The translations under genes and the position numbers were made by a program. DNA of 64,000 nucleotides, from positions 112,747 through 176,746 of the forward strand of contig JAUILL010000004.1 of assembly GCA_030433335.1 (NCBI GenBank), in the 5' to 3' direction. Shown here one piece after another: positions 36,934-47,878 of this stretch. The notes under the pieces are model-generated. The model was not told where the DNA came from, made no database searches, and saw nothing but the letters and a program-made list of their open reading frames with translations. Origin of the DNA: Alphaproteobacteria bacterium. GTDB taxonomy: Bacteria; Pseudomonadota; Alphaproteobacteria; Rhodobacterales; Rhodobacteraceae. Numbering within the stretch: position 1 is the stretch's first letter; the number at the start of each line of letters is the position of its first letter.

Positions 36934-37809
36934 TCAGAGCCATTCGCCCCTGATCATTTGGCGGTAAATTTTGGCCAGCCAGCCATCGCCCTTCGCTTCG
37001 GGCTTCAGACCCGCGTCGGTCAGCAGGGCATAGGTCTCTGCGTACCACTCGCTACCTTGGTAGTTGTAACCGAGAATCGCGCCAGCGGTTTGTGCTTCGT
37101 CAGTCAGGCCAAGAGATAGGTAGCTTTCCACCAGACGGTGCAGTGCTTCGGCAGTGTGTGTCGTGGTCTGGAAGTCTGCAACAACAACGCGGAACCGGTT
37201 GATCGCGGCCGCGTAATGCTCACGCTTCAGATAGTAGCGGCCAACTTCCATTTCCTTGCCCGCCAGATGGTCGAACGCCAGATCAAACTGCAGGATCGCG
37301 CTCTCGGCGTATTCGCTATCGGGATAGCGCTCGATCACGGTACGCAAGGCTTGCAGCGCTTGGAACGTCAGGCCCTGATCGCGGCCCACATCATCGATCT
37401 GGTCGTAGTACGACAACGCCAGAAGATACTGCGCGTAGGCCGCATCTTCGTCTGCCGGATAGAAATCGATGTAGCGCTGCGCGGCTCCGCGGCTGTTCTC
37501 GTAGTCCTGATCCTTGTGGAACGCGAAGGCTTGCATGATCAGCGCGCGCTTGGCCCAAGCAGAATAGGGATAAAGCCGTTCAATCTCGCCAAAGTACACT
37601 GCGGCTTGATCGGCGTCGCCATTGGAGAGTTCGTATTCCCCGCGCGCAAAAATTTGCTCGGCAGTGAAGTTTTCCAGAGGCTCGCCGGACTGGCCCCCTT
37701 CGGCAAAGGAATTGTTATTGGCAAATGGACGTGAACCGAAATCCGAGCAACCGGCCAACGAAAGGCCCAAGATGACTGTCCCGAAAAACGTCTTAAAAGC
37801 TCTGTCCAT
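36934..37809 (-). CDS. bamD: Outer membrane assembly lipoprotein BamD
   Basis: BamD is the essential lipoprotein of the BAM machine that folds beta-barrel proteins into the outer membrane. The 291-residue protein has a lipoprotein signal (lipobox LAGC, Cys21) and five TPR-like helical repeats, including AAQRYIDFYPADEDAAYAQY. ATG 37809 is preferred, as AGGT then lies 7 bases upstream; another ATG is 6 bases earlier. It follows lpxC by 111 bases. Confidence 0.96.
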   Translation of the reverse strand: MDRAFKTFFGTVILGLSLAGCSDFGSRPFANNNSFAEGGQSGEPLENFTAEQIFARGEYELSNGDADQAAVYFGEIERLYPYSAWAKRALIMQAFAFHKDQDYENSRGAAQRYIDFYPADEDAAYAQYLLALSYYDQIDDVGRDQGLTFQALQALRTVIERYPDSEYAESAILQFDLAFDHLAGKEMEVGRYYLKREHYAAAINRFRVVVADFQTTTHTAEALHRLVESYLSLGLTDEAQTAGAILGYNYQGSEWYAETYALLTDAGLKPEAKGDGWLAKIYRQMIRGEWL

Positions 37810-37920
37810 GCTCATACCTGCCCACAATATTTCAGGATCCGGAAGGCGCGAGCGCCTTCGGTCAACGGCGTGTTAGCACAGAAAATTCCGGTGCAAAATG
37901 CCTTTGCCACCCTTACGCGA

Positions 37921-38841
37921 TCACGCGACGGCGGCAAGGTCCGAAACATGCAGTCCGACGCCGGGCAAACGAGCAACGCAAGCGGCGTCACAATCGACGA
38001 TGCGATAGGATGTCGGGTCCGCGAACAAAGCGCGGAGAAGCATGTTGGTCAGGGTGTGACCGGCCTTGAAACCTGTATAAAGGCCAAGGATCGGCGCACC
38101 GGCCAATGCCAGATCGCCAAGGGCGTCCAGCATTTTATGACGGACGGGTTCGTCCGAATGACGCAGGCCACCGGGGCTCAGAACTTCTTCGCCATCGACG
38201 ACGACTGCATTTTCCATGGTTCCGCCCAAAGCCAGGCCGTTCTCGCGCATGAATTCAACGTCCGAAGCGCGGCAGAAGGTCCGGCTGTCACAGAGCTCAC
38301 GAACAAAGGTACCGTTTGCCATATGCAGGCTCTTGCGCTGTCGACCGATCGCGGCGTCGGCAAAGTCGATTTCGAAATCGATTTTGAGCGAGTCGGCAGG
38401 TGTGAGAGTCGCTGTCGCATCGCCCTTTTCGACCGAGATCGGCTTCAGAACTTCGATCGCATAGAGCGGCTCTGCCAGAATGCGGATGCCTTGCTTAACG
38501 ATGCCGCGCACAAAAGGCGCAGAGCTGCCGTCAAGAATTGGAACCTCGGGACCGCTGACCTCGACCAATGCATTGTGGATGCCGCATCCGGCCAGTGCAG
38601 CCATCACGTGCTCGACCGTGGACAGGCTAACGCCGTCGGTATTGACGAGTTTGGTACAAAGGGGCGAATGCTCTGCCACGTCCCAGCGTGCAGGGATCAA
38701 AGGATCGCGATCAACGATGTCGGTGCGGGTAAACCAGATGCCGTGCCCTGCGGACGCGGGGCGAATCGTCAGACGCGCAGGCTGGCCAGAATGAAGGCCA
38801 ACGCCGTTGAAGCTGACTTGATTTCGGATCGTGGTCTGCAC
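37921..38841 (-). CDS. lpxC: UDP-3-O-acyl-N-acetylglucosamine deacetylase
   Basis: LpxC carries out the committed step of lipid A synthesis. The 306-residue length is typical. Zinc ligands are His78 (TVEHVM), His235 and Asp239 (HKMLDALGDL), and the catalytic histidine is His262 (KAGHTLTN), matching the E. coli positions closely. The start is GTG 38841 with GGGG upstream; the reading frame extends further upstream with unconserved sequence. The gap of 216 bases to ftsZ contains the ftsZ terminator, so lpxC probably also has its own promoter. Confidence 0.97.
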   Translation of the reverse strand: MQTTIRNQVSFNGVGLHSGQPARLTIRPASAGHGIWFTRTDIVDRDPLIPARWDVAEHSPLCTKLVNTDGVSLSTVEHVMAALAGCGIHNALVEVSGPEVPILDGSSAPFVRGIVKQGIRILAEPLYAIEVLKPISVEKGDATATLTPADSLKIDFEIDFADAAIGRQRKSLHMANGTFVRELCDSRTFCRASDVEFMRENGLALGGTMENAVVVDGEEVLSPGGLRHSDEPVRHKMLDALGDLALAGAPILGLYTGFKAGHTLTNMLLRALFADPTSYRIVDCDAACVARLPGVGLHVSDLAAVA

Positions 38842-39005
38842 GTGAACCCCAAATGTCTGCGCGGATTTCCCGCTCGTTGACAGAGAGTTAACGCTGACAG
38901 GACAAACGGACAATTCAATCTTTGCAACACGGTGAAACATCCCATCCGTTTGAGCGGGCAAAAATACGCCGAAGGATTATTTACAGGTCCAACTTCTTGA
39001 TTCCG

Positions 39006-39036
39006 AAAAACAAAAAGGCCGCCCGAAGGCGGCCTT
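39006..39036 (-). terminator. Rho-independent terminator after ftsZ
   Basis: AAGGCCGCC (39015-39023) pairs with GGCGGCCTT (39028-39036) around CGAA. Read on the minus strand the stem is followed by TTTTTGTTTTTC. It lies 21 bases after the ftsZ stop. Confidence 0.9.
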
Positions 39037-39057
39037 GAACGTTTCAATTCACACGGA

Positions 39058-40773
39058 TCAGTTGGCCTGACGGCGCAGGAACGCGGGAATTTCGATCTTG
39101 TCCTGTGCCGGATCGTTATCAACATCCTCTTCAAAAGAGGGTGCCGGAGGCGCGACGCGACGCGCGGCCTGAGGTGCCGACGGCGCGGGCTGTGCAGGAC
39201 GCTGCGGTGCCGGAGCCTGTTCCGAACCGTGGCCAGTCATACGGTTGATCAGCGAATTGATACCAAAGCGCGACTTCTCGGGTGCAGGCTGTGCCGGACG
39301 CGCAGGCGCTTGAGGCTGCATGCTGCCCATGGGGCGCTGCTGCTGCGTTGTGCTGTGGTTCACTGCGGTCCGCAAACGCGCCATGGTCTCATCACTCGGC
39401 ACACCGGGTGCCGGACGCTGAGGGGCCACAAAGTCCGCGCCCTCGCTCGCATCGGTCGACGGCTGGAACTCGTTCATGCTGGGCTGGTACGCCGGCGGAG
39501 GAACGTCTTCAACGGGCTGCTGCGGTGCCGCATTCCGAGGCTGCTGCACAGGCTGCTGGTAGGACTCTTGCGGCAGCGGCGCAGGGCGCTTGGGCTGCTG
39601 GGGTGCAGGAGTCTGGTAGCTCGCAGGTTGCTGCGGCGCAGGCTGTTGGTACTGCGGTTGCGGCTGCTGATACTGAGGCTGGGGCGCGGCGGCTTGGGGC
39701 GCCTGAGGCGCGGGCTGCTGTACCGGAGCGGGCTGCTCTGCAGTCACGTGCTGGGTCAGAGGCTCAGCCAGAGTGCGACGGGGCGCGGGCGCTTCCATCT
39801 GATTGGTCGAGGCATCGATACCAGTTGCCACAACGCTGACGCGCATGCCGCCTTCGAGAGCGGTGTCGAGGGTCGAACCCACGATGATGTTCGCGTCGGG
39901 ATCCACTTCCTCGCGGATGCGGTTCGCAGCTTCGTCCAGTTCGAACAGGGTAAGGTCGTGACCACCGGTGATGTTGATCAGGACGCCCTTCGCACCGCGC
40001 AGGCTGATTTCGTCCAGCAGCGGGTTCGCGATGGCCTTCTCTGCCGCCTGAATGGCGCGATCTTCGCCGGTTGCCTCGCCGGTGCCCATCATGGCTTTGC
40101 CCATCTCGTCCATCACGGCGCGAACGTCCGCAAAGTCGAGGTTGATCAGGCCGGGGCAGACCATCAGATCGGTCACGCCTTTGACGCCTTGGTACAGAAC
40201 ATCGTCAGCCAGGCTAAAAGCTTCGGTAAAGGTGGTCTTTTCGGTCGCCAGACGGAAAAGGTTCTGGTTCGGAATGATGATCAGCGTGTCGACGACCTTC
40301 TGCAGGGCCTCGACCCCGTCTTCGGCCTGACGCATGCGCTTGCCACCTTCGAACTGGAAAGGTTTGGTCACAACGCCGACGGTCAGAACGCCAAGCTCAC
40401 GTGCCGCCTGCGCGATGATCGGAGCCGCACCGGTGCCGGTGCCGCCGCCCATACCCGCGGTGATAAAGCACATGTGTGCGCCTGCCAGATGATCGACGAT
40501 CTGCTCGATGCTCTCTTCAGCTGCGGCAGCGCCTACGCTTGCCTTTGCGCCAGCACCCAGACCCTCGGTCACTTTGACACCCAGTTGGATGCGGTTGGTT
40601 GCCTGGCTTTGCTGAAGGGCTTGCGCGTCGGTGTTCGCCACCACGAATTCCACGCCCTCGAGCTGTTTTTCGATCATGTTGTTGACCGCATTACCGCCGG
40701 CACCGCCCACACCGAACACGGTGATGCGGGGCTTGAGCTCATCGTGTCCGGGCATCGAAAGGTTCAAAGTCAT
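39058..40773 (-). CDS. ftsZ: Cell division protein FtsZ
   Basis: FtsZ is the tubulin-like GTPase that forms the division ring. The 571-residue protein has the nucleotide motifs [13 protein letters not shown] (about residue 20) and [10 protein letters not shown] (about 109), the T7 loop region with [11 protein letters not shown], and the conserved C-terminal peptide [13 protein letters not shown] that binds FtsA and other partners. Between about 320 and 550 lies a long Pro/Gln-rich disordered linker, which makes it much longer than E. coli FtsZ but is normal in this group. AGGCGG lies upstream of ATG 40773. ftsA precedes it by 174 bases. Confidence 0.99.
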   Translation of the reverse strand: MTLNLSMPGHDELKPRITVFGVGGAGGNAVNNMIEKQLEGVEFVVANTDAQALQQSQATNRIQLGVKVTEGLGAGAKASVGAAAAEESIEQIVDHLAGAHMCFITAGMGGGTGTGAAPIIAQAARELGVLTVGVVTKPFQFEGGKRMRQAEDGVEALQKVVDTLIIIPNQNLFRLATEKTTFTEAFSLADDVLYQGVKGVTDLMVCPGLINLDFADVRAVMDEMGKAMMGTGEATGEDRAIQAAEKAIANPLLDEISLRGAKGVLINITGGHDLTLFELDEAANRIREEVDPDANIIVGSTLDTALEGGMRVSVVATGIDASTNQMEAPAPRRTLAEPLTQHVTAEQPAPVQQPAPQAPQAAAPQPQYQQPQPQYQQPAPQQPASYQTPAPQQPKRPAPLPQESYQQPVQQPRNAAPQQPVEDVPPPAYQPSMNEFQPSTDASEGADFVAPQRPAPGVPSDETMARLRTAVNHSTTQQQRPMGSMQPQAPARPAQPAPEKSRFGINSLINRMTGHGSEQAPAPQRPAQPAPSAPQAARRVAPPAPSFEEDVDNDPAQDKIEIPAFLRRQAN

Positions 40774-40947
40774 GATGTGTCCGCCTGCTTATCGCCCGTG
40801 CCACCGGGCAGTTTTGTCCCTGATTACATATCATTCTACGCGCCATAAACGGCGACGTCATCCAAAAAGTCAGCCTGTCAACACAAAATCTGGTCACTTG
40901 AGCGCCCGCAAAAGCGGCATTTCGCCTAAATCCACCAGATATTGCGC

Positions 40948-42282
40948 TTACCAGTTATCCTTGAACCATTTCATCGCGCGCTGCAATGATCGAGCGGGAT
41001 ATCTTTCGACCGGCATGTCGAAGTCCCACCATTCGTCCTGAGGATGCGCCGCAAAGCAGCATAGCCCCACCGCGCTGGCAAACCCTGGACCTGTGGCGGC
41101 CTGAGGCAATCCGTGTACGCGCAGCGGACGACCCAGCCGCACCTGCTGCCCTAATATCTTACTCGCCAGCCCGTCAAGGCCGGGAATCTGACTTCCGCCG
41201 CCCGTCAGGACGATCTGTTGGCTCGGCATGTGGTCAAAACCGGCCGCATCCAAGCGCGCGCGCACCTCTTCGAGGATTTCCTCAACGCGCGGACGCATGA
41301 TTCCGATCAATTCGGTACGACTGACTGTGCGACGATCGTGCTCCCAATCGCCAGAGTCCCCGTCCAGATCGATCAATTCGCGATCATCCATGCCAGTTGC
41401 GTAGACGCCGCCGTAGAAAGTCTTGATCCGCTCGGCCGTGGTCATCGGCACTTGCAGACCCATCGAAATGTCGCTGGTCACGTGGTCACCGCCCATGCGG
41501 ACCGTGTCAGCATAAATCATGTGCTTGCGCATGAAGATTGAGAGGCCTGTGGTCCCGCCCCCAAGATCGATGCACGCCGCACCTAGTTCCTTTTCGTCTT
41601 CGATCAGCGCTGAGGTGCCCGAAACGTAAGCAGAACTTGCAACACCCGCCAATTCCAAATCACAGCGCTTGATGCAGTATGCCAGATTCTGGATCACGCT
41701 GGCATCAACTGTCAGCATATGCATATCACAGCTGAGTGTGTTTCCGATCTGACCGCGCGGATCGATCATCCCCGAGCGGTGGTCCAAAGCAAAGTTCACA
41801 GGCTGCGCATGAAGCACTTCGCGGCCAGCGCCATAGTCCGGCACATCGCAAGACGCCAGAACGCATCCAATATCTTCTTCGGTGACCTGCTGGCCATCAA
41901 GCTCGACTGACCCCGCCAGACCGTAGCTGCGGGGACGCGCACCAGAGAATGTCGCGATCACATGATCCACCCGCACCCCAGCCATCTTTTGCGCCGCCTG
42001 CACGACCGTGCGGATCGCACGCTCGGTTTCGGCCATAGCGTCGATCTCGCCGAACCGGACACCGCGCGAGCGCGTGGTCGCGGCACCGACGACGCGGAAA
42101 CCCGCCTGCCCCGCCATGGATCCGATATCCTCACCTTCGACAAAGGCATCTGTGCGATCAAACCTCAGCACCAGACACGCGATCTTCGAAGTTCCAACGT
42201 CCAGAATGGCGATGACGCCACGCTGTAGTGCTGCCTTCCGTAGTCCGCGCATCGCGCGCTGTGTTTCGTAAAGCTCGATCAT
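40948..42282 (-). CDS. ftsA: Cell division protein FtsA
   Basis: FtsA is the actin-like protein that tethers FtsZ to the membrane. The 444-residue protein has phosphate-binding ILDVGTSKIACLV, ACIDLGGGTTGLSIF and the adenosine motif IVLTGGGSQIPGLDGLA. The C-terminus (RSLQRAMKWFKDNW) is the amphipathic membrane-targeting helix. ATG 42282 lies 5 bases after the ftsQ stop with a GAGG site in between or just upstream. Confidence 0.98.
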   Translation of the reverse strand: MIELYETQRAMRGLRKAALQRGVIAILDVGTSKIACLVLRFDRTDAFVEGEDIGSMAGQAGFRVVGAATTRSRGVRFGEIDAMAETERAIRTVVQAAQKMAGVRVDHVIATFSGARPRSYGLAGSVELDGQQVTEEDIGCVLASCDVPDYGAGREVLHAQPVNFALDHRSGMIDPRGQIGNTLSCDMHMLTVDASVIQNLAYCIKRCDLELAGVASSAYVSGTSALIEDEKELGAACIDLGGGTTGLSIFMRKHMIYADTVRMGGDHVTSDISMGLQVPMTTAERIKTFYGGVYATGMDDRELIDLDGDSGDWEHDRRTVSRTELIGIMRPRVEEILEEVRARLDAAGFDHMPSQQIVLTGGGSQIPGLDGLASKILGQQVRLGRPLRVHGLPQAATGPGFASAVGLCCFAAHPQDEWWDFDMPVERYPARSLQRAMKWFKDNW

Positions 42283-42287
42283 CTGCC

Positions 42288-43145
42288 TCAATCCTCAGCT
42301 TTATGTCCCCGGACGCGTAGCAGTTCTTTGTGTGCTATCTCTGTCATCCGGATTGTCGGCCTGTCGGCCAGTCTCATGTCCACGACCGCAACGTCGCGGG
42401 CCAGAAGTTCTTTTGCCTGTGCCAATGCGATTACCCGCTCGAGGGCATGCACCGCGCCTTGTTCTGGCAGAAGGATGCGCTGATCGCGATCCAGCACCAG
42501 ATCCCAGCGGCGGTTACTGACACGCACGATACCACGAACCCGCTCTCGAATCGGGGTGGCAGCAGCGATCAGTTCCAACGCTTGGGTCACATTCTTCTTG
42601 GCGCCCTCCCCCACGATCAGCGGAAGATCAGGGCGTTCGACACGGGTGCTCAATTTATCGGCACGCACACCATATGCATCGATGACCTCGACCCCCTCGG
42701 GGCCGCGCCAAAGTGCGACGGGCACGCGTTCATCGACGGCAACCTGCAAGACGCCGCCTGTCCTGATCTGCAAAGAGACGTCTTTAACAGCGTCGATCTC
42801 GCGGATCTGGTCGCGAAGCTCGCCAAGGTTCAGATCGAATGAACTCAGTGGAAAGGATGCGGGCAAAAGCTCTTCGATAGCTTTTTGGGTTTTCTCGTTC
42901 GCGCCTTCGACAGCCAAGGTCTGAACCATGAATTCAGGGCGCTCTTGGAAGTCCCTCTTCACCGCTTCGACGCTGGCGAACAAATCGGTGCGACGTTGTT
43001 CATTTCCCAGATAGACACCGAGCGCCAATGCCACCGCCACAACGGGCAGACCCACGCGCAGCCCCGTACGGAAGCTGGGGGTCAGCCACATGCGCTGGAC
43101 CTTATAGGCCCAACGACTGGGGGCAGGATCGGCGCGGCGGGTCAT
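42288..43145 (-). CDS. ftsQ: Cell division protein FtsQ
   Basis: FtsQ is a bitopic divisome protein bridging early and late components. The 285-residue protein has a cytoplasmic tail, one membrane helix ([19 protein letters not shown]), a POTRA domain ([20 protein letters not shown] and the following strand pattern) and a beta domain with the GVRADKL motif. Its ATG overlaps the ddl stop as ATGA. Confidence 0.96.
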   Translation of the reverse strand: MTRRADPAPSRWAYKVQRMWLTPSFRTGLRVGLPVVAVALALGVYLGNEQRRTDLFASVEAVKRDFQERPEFMVQTLAVEGANEKTQKAIEELLPASFPLSSFDLNLGELRDQIREIDAVKDVSLQIRTGGVLQVAVDERVPVALWRGPEGVEVIDAYGVRADKLSTRVERPDLPLIVGEGAKKNVTQALELIAAATPIRERVRGIVRVSNRRWDLVLDRDQRILLPEQGAVHALERVIALAQAKELLARDVAVVDMRLADRPTIRMTEIAHKELLRVRGHKAED

Positions 43146-44056
43146 CTGTTGCACGATGCGTCCTCCACCAGCCAACGGCACAGGGCGCCAAAGCTCATGC
43201 CAGCGACACCCGCTTGTTCAGGGCTCAGCGAGGTCGGGGTCATGCCGGGTTGGGTGTTGGTCTCGAGCAGGATCAGACCATCCAAACCGCGGCTTTCGTC
43301 CCAGCGGAAATCGGTGCGGCTCATGCCGCGGCAACCCAAAGCCTGATGCGCACGCAAAGCGTAGTCGTAGCACGCGTCTCGGATTTCATCGGGGATCTCG
43401 GCGGGGACGACGTGGCGCGACCCACCCACTTCGTACTTGGCGCTGTAGTCGTACCAGCCGTCGGTCAGAATGTCGGTCACGGCCAAGGGACGGTCCCCCA
43501 GGACAGTGGTCGTCAGCTCTCGGCCTGGAGCATAAGTCTCAACCATGACGGTCTCGGGCATTTCGTTGGACAATTGCGGCGGCGTGTTCGCGCCATCCAT
43601 CACCAGATAGACGCCGACGCTGGACCCTTCGTTGTTGGGCTTCACCACATAAGGCGCAGGCATCACGTGGCGGGTGCGGACTTCGTCACGGTTGGCCAGA
43701 ACGCTCTCGACGATCGGCAGACCGGCTGCGCGATACACGTCCTTGCTGCGGGCTTTGTCCATCGCGAGCGATGAGGCCAGAACGCCGGAATGTGTGTAGG
43801 GGATACCCATCCATTCGAGGATGCCTTGAACACAGCCATCCTCGCCCCACCGACCGTGGAGCGCATTGAACACAACGTCAGGGCGAATCTCTGCAAGGCG
43901 CGCGGGGAGGTCGGGACCAGCGTCCAACTCGACCACTTCGAATCCTTCGTCCCGAAGTGCAGCGGCGCACCCTTTTCCACTGGATAGCGACACCTCTCGC
44001 TCTGCGGAGGGACCTCCCAATAGGACCGCTACAGTCGGGTGAGCCCTGCTCGACAT
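43142..44056 (-). CDS. ddl: D-alanine--D-alanine ligase
   Basis: Ddl joins two D-alanines for the peptidoglycan stem. The 304-residue ATP-grasp enzyme shows [47 protein letters not shown] and the metal-binding end [16 protein letters not shown] 44056 is chosen over a GTG three bases upstream. A 126-base AT-rich gap separates it from murB, where an internal promoter for ddl-ftsQAZ could lie. Confidence 0.97.
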   Translation of the reverse strand: MSSRAHPTVAVLLGGPSAEREVSLSSGKGCAAALRDEGFEVVELDAGPDLPARLAEIRPDVVFNALHGRWGEDGCVQGILEWMGIPYTHSGVLASSLAMDKARSKDVYRAAGLPIVESVLANRDEVRTRHVMPAPYVVKPNNEGSSVGVYLVMDGANTPPQLSNEMPETVMVETYAPGRELTTTVLGDRPLAVTDILTDGWYDYSAKYEVGGSRHVVPAEIPDEIRDACYDYALRAHQALGCRGMSRTDFRWDESRGLDGLILLETNTQPGMTPTSLSPEQAGVAGMSFGALCRWLVEDASCNR

Positions 44057-44182
44057 CACCGCTTCTGCCTCTGTATTCTCGGCCGTTTTGGCCTGTTTTT
44101 ATCTACTGCTAGCACAAGAGCCGAAAAGCTCTCAAAATGCTACAGATTTTTAGTTAATTTATCTTACAAATCTTGGAGGTGA

Positions 44183-45100
44183 CTAAGTTTCGTCACCCAC
44201 ACGGATCACTTCCCATTCTAGCTCTAATCCGCTCGATTGGAAAACGCTTTTTCGGACAAGCTCGCCTAACCTTTCGAGATCGCTGGCCGTCGCATCGCCT
44301 GTATTCACGAGAAAGTTAGAGTGCTTCGGGCTCATCTGCGCGCCACCCACGGTTGCGCCGCGCATCCCTGCATCATCAATGAGTTTCCACGCTTTCAGGT
44401 CGTGAACATCGTCGTCTCGGCCTGTGCTGGAAAAGCCAGCAGGATTGCGGAAAGTACTGCCCGCAGTGCGATCTTTTGTCGGTTGCGTCGCGTCCCTTTT
44501 GGCCAGCTGATCGGCCATCTTCTGCTCGAGTTCCTCGGGGTCACCGACGGGGGCCTCGAACACTGCCTCGGTCAGAACCCACCCTTCAGGCAAGTGACTG
44601 TGGCGATATCCGAATTGAAGGTCTTCGGGGCTCAAAGTGACCACTTCACCATTGCGTGAGACCGCCTGCGCGGACACCAGATGGTCGGCCACATAGGTCC
44701 CATAGCACCCCGCGTTCATGCGAATTGCGCCGCCAATCGACCCTGGGATTGTCCGCAAAAAAGTCAGATCAAGGCCCGCAGCAGCCGCCTTGCGCGCCGC
44801 CATGGAATCGAGCATCGCCGCACCCACGGTTACACGAGTGCCCTCAATGCTCAGACCATTGAAGCCGCGCCCCATGCGGATGACCACAGCCCTGATTCCG
44901 CCATCGCGGACGATCAGATTGGAACCGACACCCATAGGAAAGACTGACACATCCTCCGGAAGCGCTTTGAGAAAGGCACAGAGGTCTTCAAGATCCGCAG
45001 GCTGAAAGAACCAATCCGCAGGCCCTCCGACGCGTAACCATGTCAGGTCTGCCAACGGACGATTGGGGGTCAAATTTCCTCGCACCTCAGGCATCTGCAT
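44183..45100 (-). CDS. murB: UDP-N-acetylenolpyruvoylglucosamine reductase
   Basis: MurB reduces the enolpyruvyl group to make UDP-MurNAc using FAD and NADPH. The 305-residue protein has [40 protein letters not shown] (FAD binding), and [10 protein letters not shown] with the catalytic serine. ATG 45100 has GGAGG 7 bases upstream and overlaps the DUF2484 gene by 14 bases. A small GGTGAC/GTCACC hairpin spans the stop. Confidence 0.98.
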   Translation of the reverse strand: MQMPEVRGNLTPNRPLADLTWLRVGGPADWFFQPADLEDLCAFLKALPEDVSVFPMGVGSNLIVRDGGIRAVVIRMGRGFNGLSIEGTRVTVGAAMLDSMAARKAAAAGLDLTFLRTIPGSIGGAIRMNAGCYGTYVADHLVSAQAVSRNGEVVTLSPEDLQFGYRHSHLPEGWVLTEAVFEAPVGDPEELEQKMADQLAKRDATQPTKDRTAGSTFRNPAGFSSTGRDDDVHDLKAWKLIDDAGMRGATVGGAQMSPKHSNFLVNTGDATASDLERLGELVRKSVFQSSGLELEWEVIRVGDET

Positions 45101-45359
45101 CGGGGGTCCTCCGTTTTCCGGTCAGCCAGCGCCACAGGTAGATCACCGGCCAGCGCAGAATTGACAGACCTGCTGCCAGAAACGCCAGCGCGATCCAAGG
45201 GCCATTCGTGAAAAACAAAGCGACGAGCAAAGGAATGCCCGTCGCGATCAGCCCGTAGGCGCAAAACCAGAGCTTTTGCCCTTTGAAGACCAGCGTCATG
45301 CACGCGGCCAACAAAACCCAGACGCATGCCGCGCCCATTCCCAGATCCGCAGCAGTCAT
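45087..45359 (-). CDS. DUF2484 small membrane protein
   Basis: The 90-residue protein has about three hydrophobic helices ([36 protein letters not shown] and a third) and a basic-to-acidic tail ending [11 protein letters not shown]2484 genes sit between murC and murB in Rhodobacteraceae, so a role in wall synthesis or division is likely but unproven. AGGA lies upstream. Its end overlaps murB. Confidence 0.9.
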   Translation of the reverse strand: MTAADLGMGAACVWVLLAACMTLVFKGQKLWFCAYGLIATGIPLLVALFFTNGPWIALAFLAAGLSILRWPVIYLWRWLTGKRRTPDADA

Positions 45360-45375
45360 TCTGAGTCGTCCTTCT

Positions 45376-46773
45376 TTATGCAGTCAGTCGGCTTGGCAGA
45401 TTGTTCGCCCATGCGCTGATGGTCCCCGCCCCAAGGCAGACCACCATATCCCCGGGCTGTGTCTGTTCACGCACCAAGCGCTCCAAATCCTCTTCGCTGT
45501 GCAGAGCACGGGCATGACGGTGTCCGTGGCGGATCAGGCCGGCGACCAGATCATCACGGCTCGCGCCCTCGATAGGCGCTTCGCCCGCAGCAAAGACCTC
45601 TGCGATCGCCACAACATCCGCTTCGTTAAAGCAGTTGCAGAAATCTTCGAAAAGGCTGTGCAGGCGGCTGTAGCGGTGCGGCTGGTGCACGGCGATCACG
45701 CGGCCGGTGGTTGCCTGACGCGCGGCCTTCAGCACCGCCGCGATCTCGACCGGATGGTGGCCGTAGTCGTCGATGATGGTCACGCCATCCACTTCGCCAA
45801 CCTTGGTAAAGCGGCGGTTCACGCCACCGAACTTGGCCAGTGCCTTGCGAATTTCTTCGACCTTCATGCCCAGATGGCGGGACACAGCGACCGCCGACAG
45901 CGCGTTCGAGACGTTGTGATCGCCGGGCATGGGCAGGGTGCAGCCCTCGATGGTGATGTCTTCCTGGTTCAAGCGAATATCGAAACGGGCGACGCCAGCT
46001 TCATACCGCAGATTCAGCGCACGCACATCCGCTTGGGCGTTAAAGCCATAGGTGGTCACGCGGCGGTCGGTGATCTTGCCCACCAGCGCCTGCACCTCGG
46101 GATGGTCGGTGCAGCAGACGGCCAAACCATAAAACGGAATGTTGGACACGAACTGGTAGAAGCCATCACGCAGGGTATCGAAATCACCCCAATGCTCCAT
46201 GTGCTCGGGGTCTATGTTGGTGACGATCGCGATGGTCGCGGGCAAACGGTTAAAGGTGCCGTCGCTTTCGTCCGCTTCGACAACCATCCATTCGCCCTGC
46301 CCCATACGAGCGTTCGAGCCATAGGCGTGGATGATGCCGCCATTGATCACCGTGGGATCAATCCCGCCAGCCACCAGCAGTTCAGCAACCATGGTGGTGG
46401 TCGTGGTTTTCCCGTGGGTGCCCGCAATCGCGATGTTCGACTTCAGGCGCATCAACTCAGCCAGCATCTCGGCGCGGCGCACCACGGGCAAGCCGCGCGC
46501 ACGGGCCTCGTCCAATTCGGGGTTACCCGGTTTGATCGCGGAAGAGATTACGACGACCTCTGCCCCCTCGAGATTCTCGGCCCGCTGGCCCTCGAAAATG
46601 GTCGCGCCCATGTCAGCCAGACGATCGGTGATCTTGCTGGTTTTCTGGTCAGAGCCCTGAACGGTGTAGCCGTGGTTGATCAGCACTTCGGCGATCCCCG
46701 ACATCCCGATCCCGCCAATCCCGACGAAATGGATGGGGCCAACATCGGTGGGCAGCTTGGTCGCAGCGTTCAT
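45376..46773 (-). CDS. murC: UDP-N-acetylmuramate--L-alanine ligase
   Basis: MurC adds L-alanine to UDP-MurNAc, the first amino acid of the stem peptide. The 465-residue protein has [17 protein letters not shown] at the start, the ATP loop [22 protein letters not shown] and the C-terminal [16 protein letters not shown] 46773 follows a weak purine site. It lies 19 bases after murG. Confidence 0.98.
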   Translation of the reverse strand: MNAATKLPTDVGPIHFVGIGGIGMSGIAEVLINHGYTVQGSDQKTSKITDRLADMGATIFEGQRAENLEGAEVVVISSAIKPGNPELDEARARGLPVVRRAEMLAELMRLKSNIAIAGTHGKTTTTTMVAELLVAGGIDPTVINGGIIHAYGSNARMGQGEWMVVEADESDGTFNRLPATIAIVTNIDPEHMEHWGDFDTLRDGFYQFVSNIPFYGLAVCCTDHPEVQALVGKITDRRVTTYGFNAQADVRALNLRYEAGVARFDIRLNQEDITIEGCTLPMPGDHNVSNALSAVAVSRHLGMKVEEIRKALAKFGGVNRRFTKVGEVDGVTIIDDYGHHPVEIAAVLKAARQATTGRVIAVHQPHRYSRLHSLFEDFCNCFNEADVVAIAEVFAAGEAPIEGASRDDLVAGLIRHGHRHARALHSEEDLERLVREQTQPGDMVVCLGAGTISAWANNLPSRLTA

Positions 46774-46792
46774 GGTCAGAGGTCTTTCTTCG

Positions 46793-47878
46793 TCAGGAGT
46801 GTGCCAGCTCTTCGACCAGAGCGACCAAGCGCTCGGTCGCGTCGGGACGGCCAATGGACAGGGCTGCTTGGGCCATATCATGGGCCCGCGCGGGCTGTGT
46901 CAAAATATCGGTGATGGCTGTGGCAACGGCGTCCACAGTGAATTCTTTTTCAGACAGAGCGACAGCGCCACCAGCCTCAACTACGCCGCGCGCATTCGCT
47001 GTCTGGTGATCGCCCGTTGCCGCGGCAAACGGCACAAGAATCGCTGGACGTCCGATCACGGTCACATCCGCAACAGAGGACGCGCCAGAGCGGCTGATCA
47101 CCAACTGCGCGCGCTCCATCCGCTCGGGGACATCGCTGAAAAAGGGCTGAACGTCGGCGGCAATGCCTGCCTCTTGGTAAAACGCTTTGACTCGCGCCTC
47201 ATCCTCGCCCCGCGCTTGATGGCTCACGGCGATCCGCTCGCGTAGATCGGCAGGCAGCGCAGCAATTGCCGCAGGCACCACATTCGACAGAATGCGCGCG
47301 CCTTGCGAGCCGCCAATCACCAACAGGTTCAATGCGCCTTCGGGCGCAACATAAGGCGCGGCAGCTTTGGCCAAAACGGCAGAGCGGACAGGGTTGCCGG
47401 TATAGGTCCCTTCTACTCCGTCGGGCAGATCCGTCGGCCAAGTCCCGCAAGCCACCTTATTCACTTTGGCAGCAAATACCCGATTGACCCGACCCAGGAC
47501 ACCATTCTGCTCGTGGATCATGCGCGGCAGGCTCATCCACGTGGCCGCCGAAATCGCAGGGATCGACGGGTAGCCGCCAAAGCCGACGACGACCGCAGGC
47601 GTATCTTTGGCCATCGCACTCCGCGCAGACATAATCCCGCCAATGATCTTGAACGGCACGAGCAGCTTTGCCAGCACGCCGCCACGGGCAAAGGTCGCGC
47701 TTTTGACTTCTTCGATTTTCACCGCGTCAGGAAACGCGCCCGTGTAGCGCGCACCCCGTGCGTCGGTCGACAACTTGACCCGCCATCCCTTTGCCAGCAT
47801 CGCCTCGGCCAGTGCCTGAGCGGGGAACATGTGCCCGCCGGTCCCTCCGGCAGCGATCAGCAAAAGTGGTTGGGTCAT
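46793..47878 (-). CDS. murG: Lipid II synthase MurG (GlcNAc transferase)
   Basis: MurG adds GlcNAc to lipid I on the inner face of the membrane, giving lipid II. The 361-residue GT-B enzyme has the N-terminal loop [12 protein letters not shown], the [12 protein letters not shown] motif and the C-terminal UDP-GlcNAc site [20 protein letters not shown]. Its ATG overlaps the ftsW stop as ATGA, coupling substrate synthesis with the polymerase gene. Confidence 0.98.
   Translation of the reverse strand: MTQPLLLIAAGGTGGHMFPAQALAEAMLAKGWRVKLSTDARGARYTGAFPDAVKIEEVKSATFARGGVLAKLLVPFKIIGGIMSARSAMAKDTPAVVVGFGGYPSIPAISAATWMSLPRMIHEQNGVLGRVNRVFAAKVNKVACGTWPTDLPDGVEGTYTGNPVRSAVLAKAAAPYVAPEGALNLLVIGGSQGARILSNVVPAAIAALPADLRERIAVSHQARGEDEARVKAFYQEAGIAADVQPFFSDVPERMERAQLVISRSGASSVADVTVIGRPAILVPFAAATGDHQTANARGVVEAGGAVALSEKEFTVDAVATAITDILTQPARAHDMAQAALSIGRPDATERLVALVEELAHS

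Noticed and set aside
39229..40848. 539-codon plus-strand frame opposite ftsZ
   Set aside because: Antisense shadow of ftsZ; Arg/Leu-rich text arises from the Pro/Gln linker codons read backwards.
44160..44200. Terminator at the end of murB
   Set aside because: The GGTGAC/GTCACC stem spans the stop but is short and has no T-run, so I do not call it a terminator.
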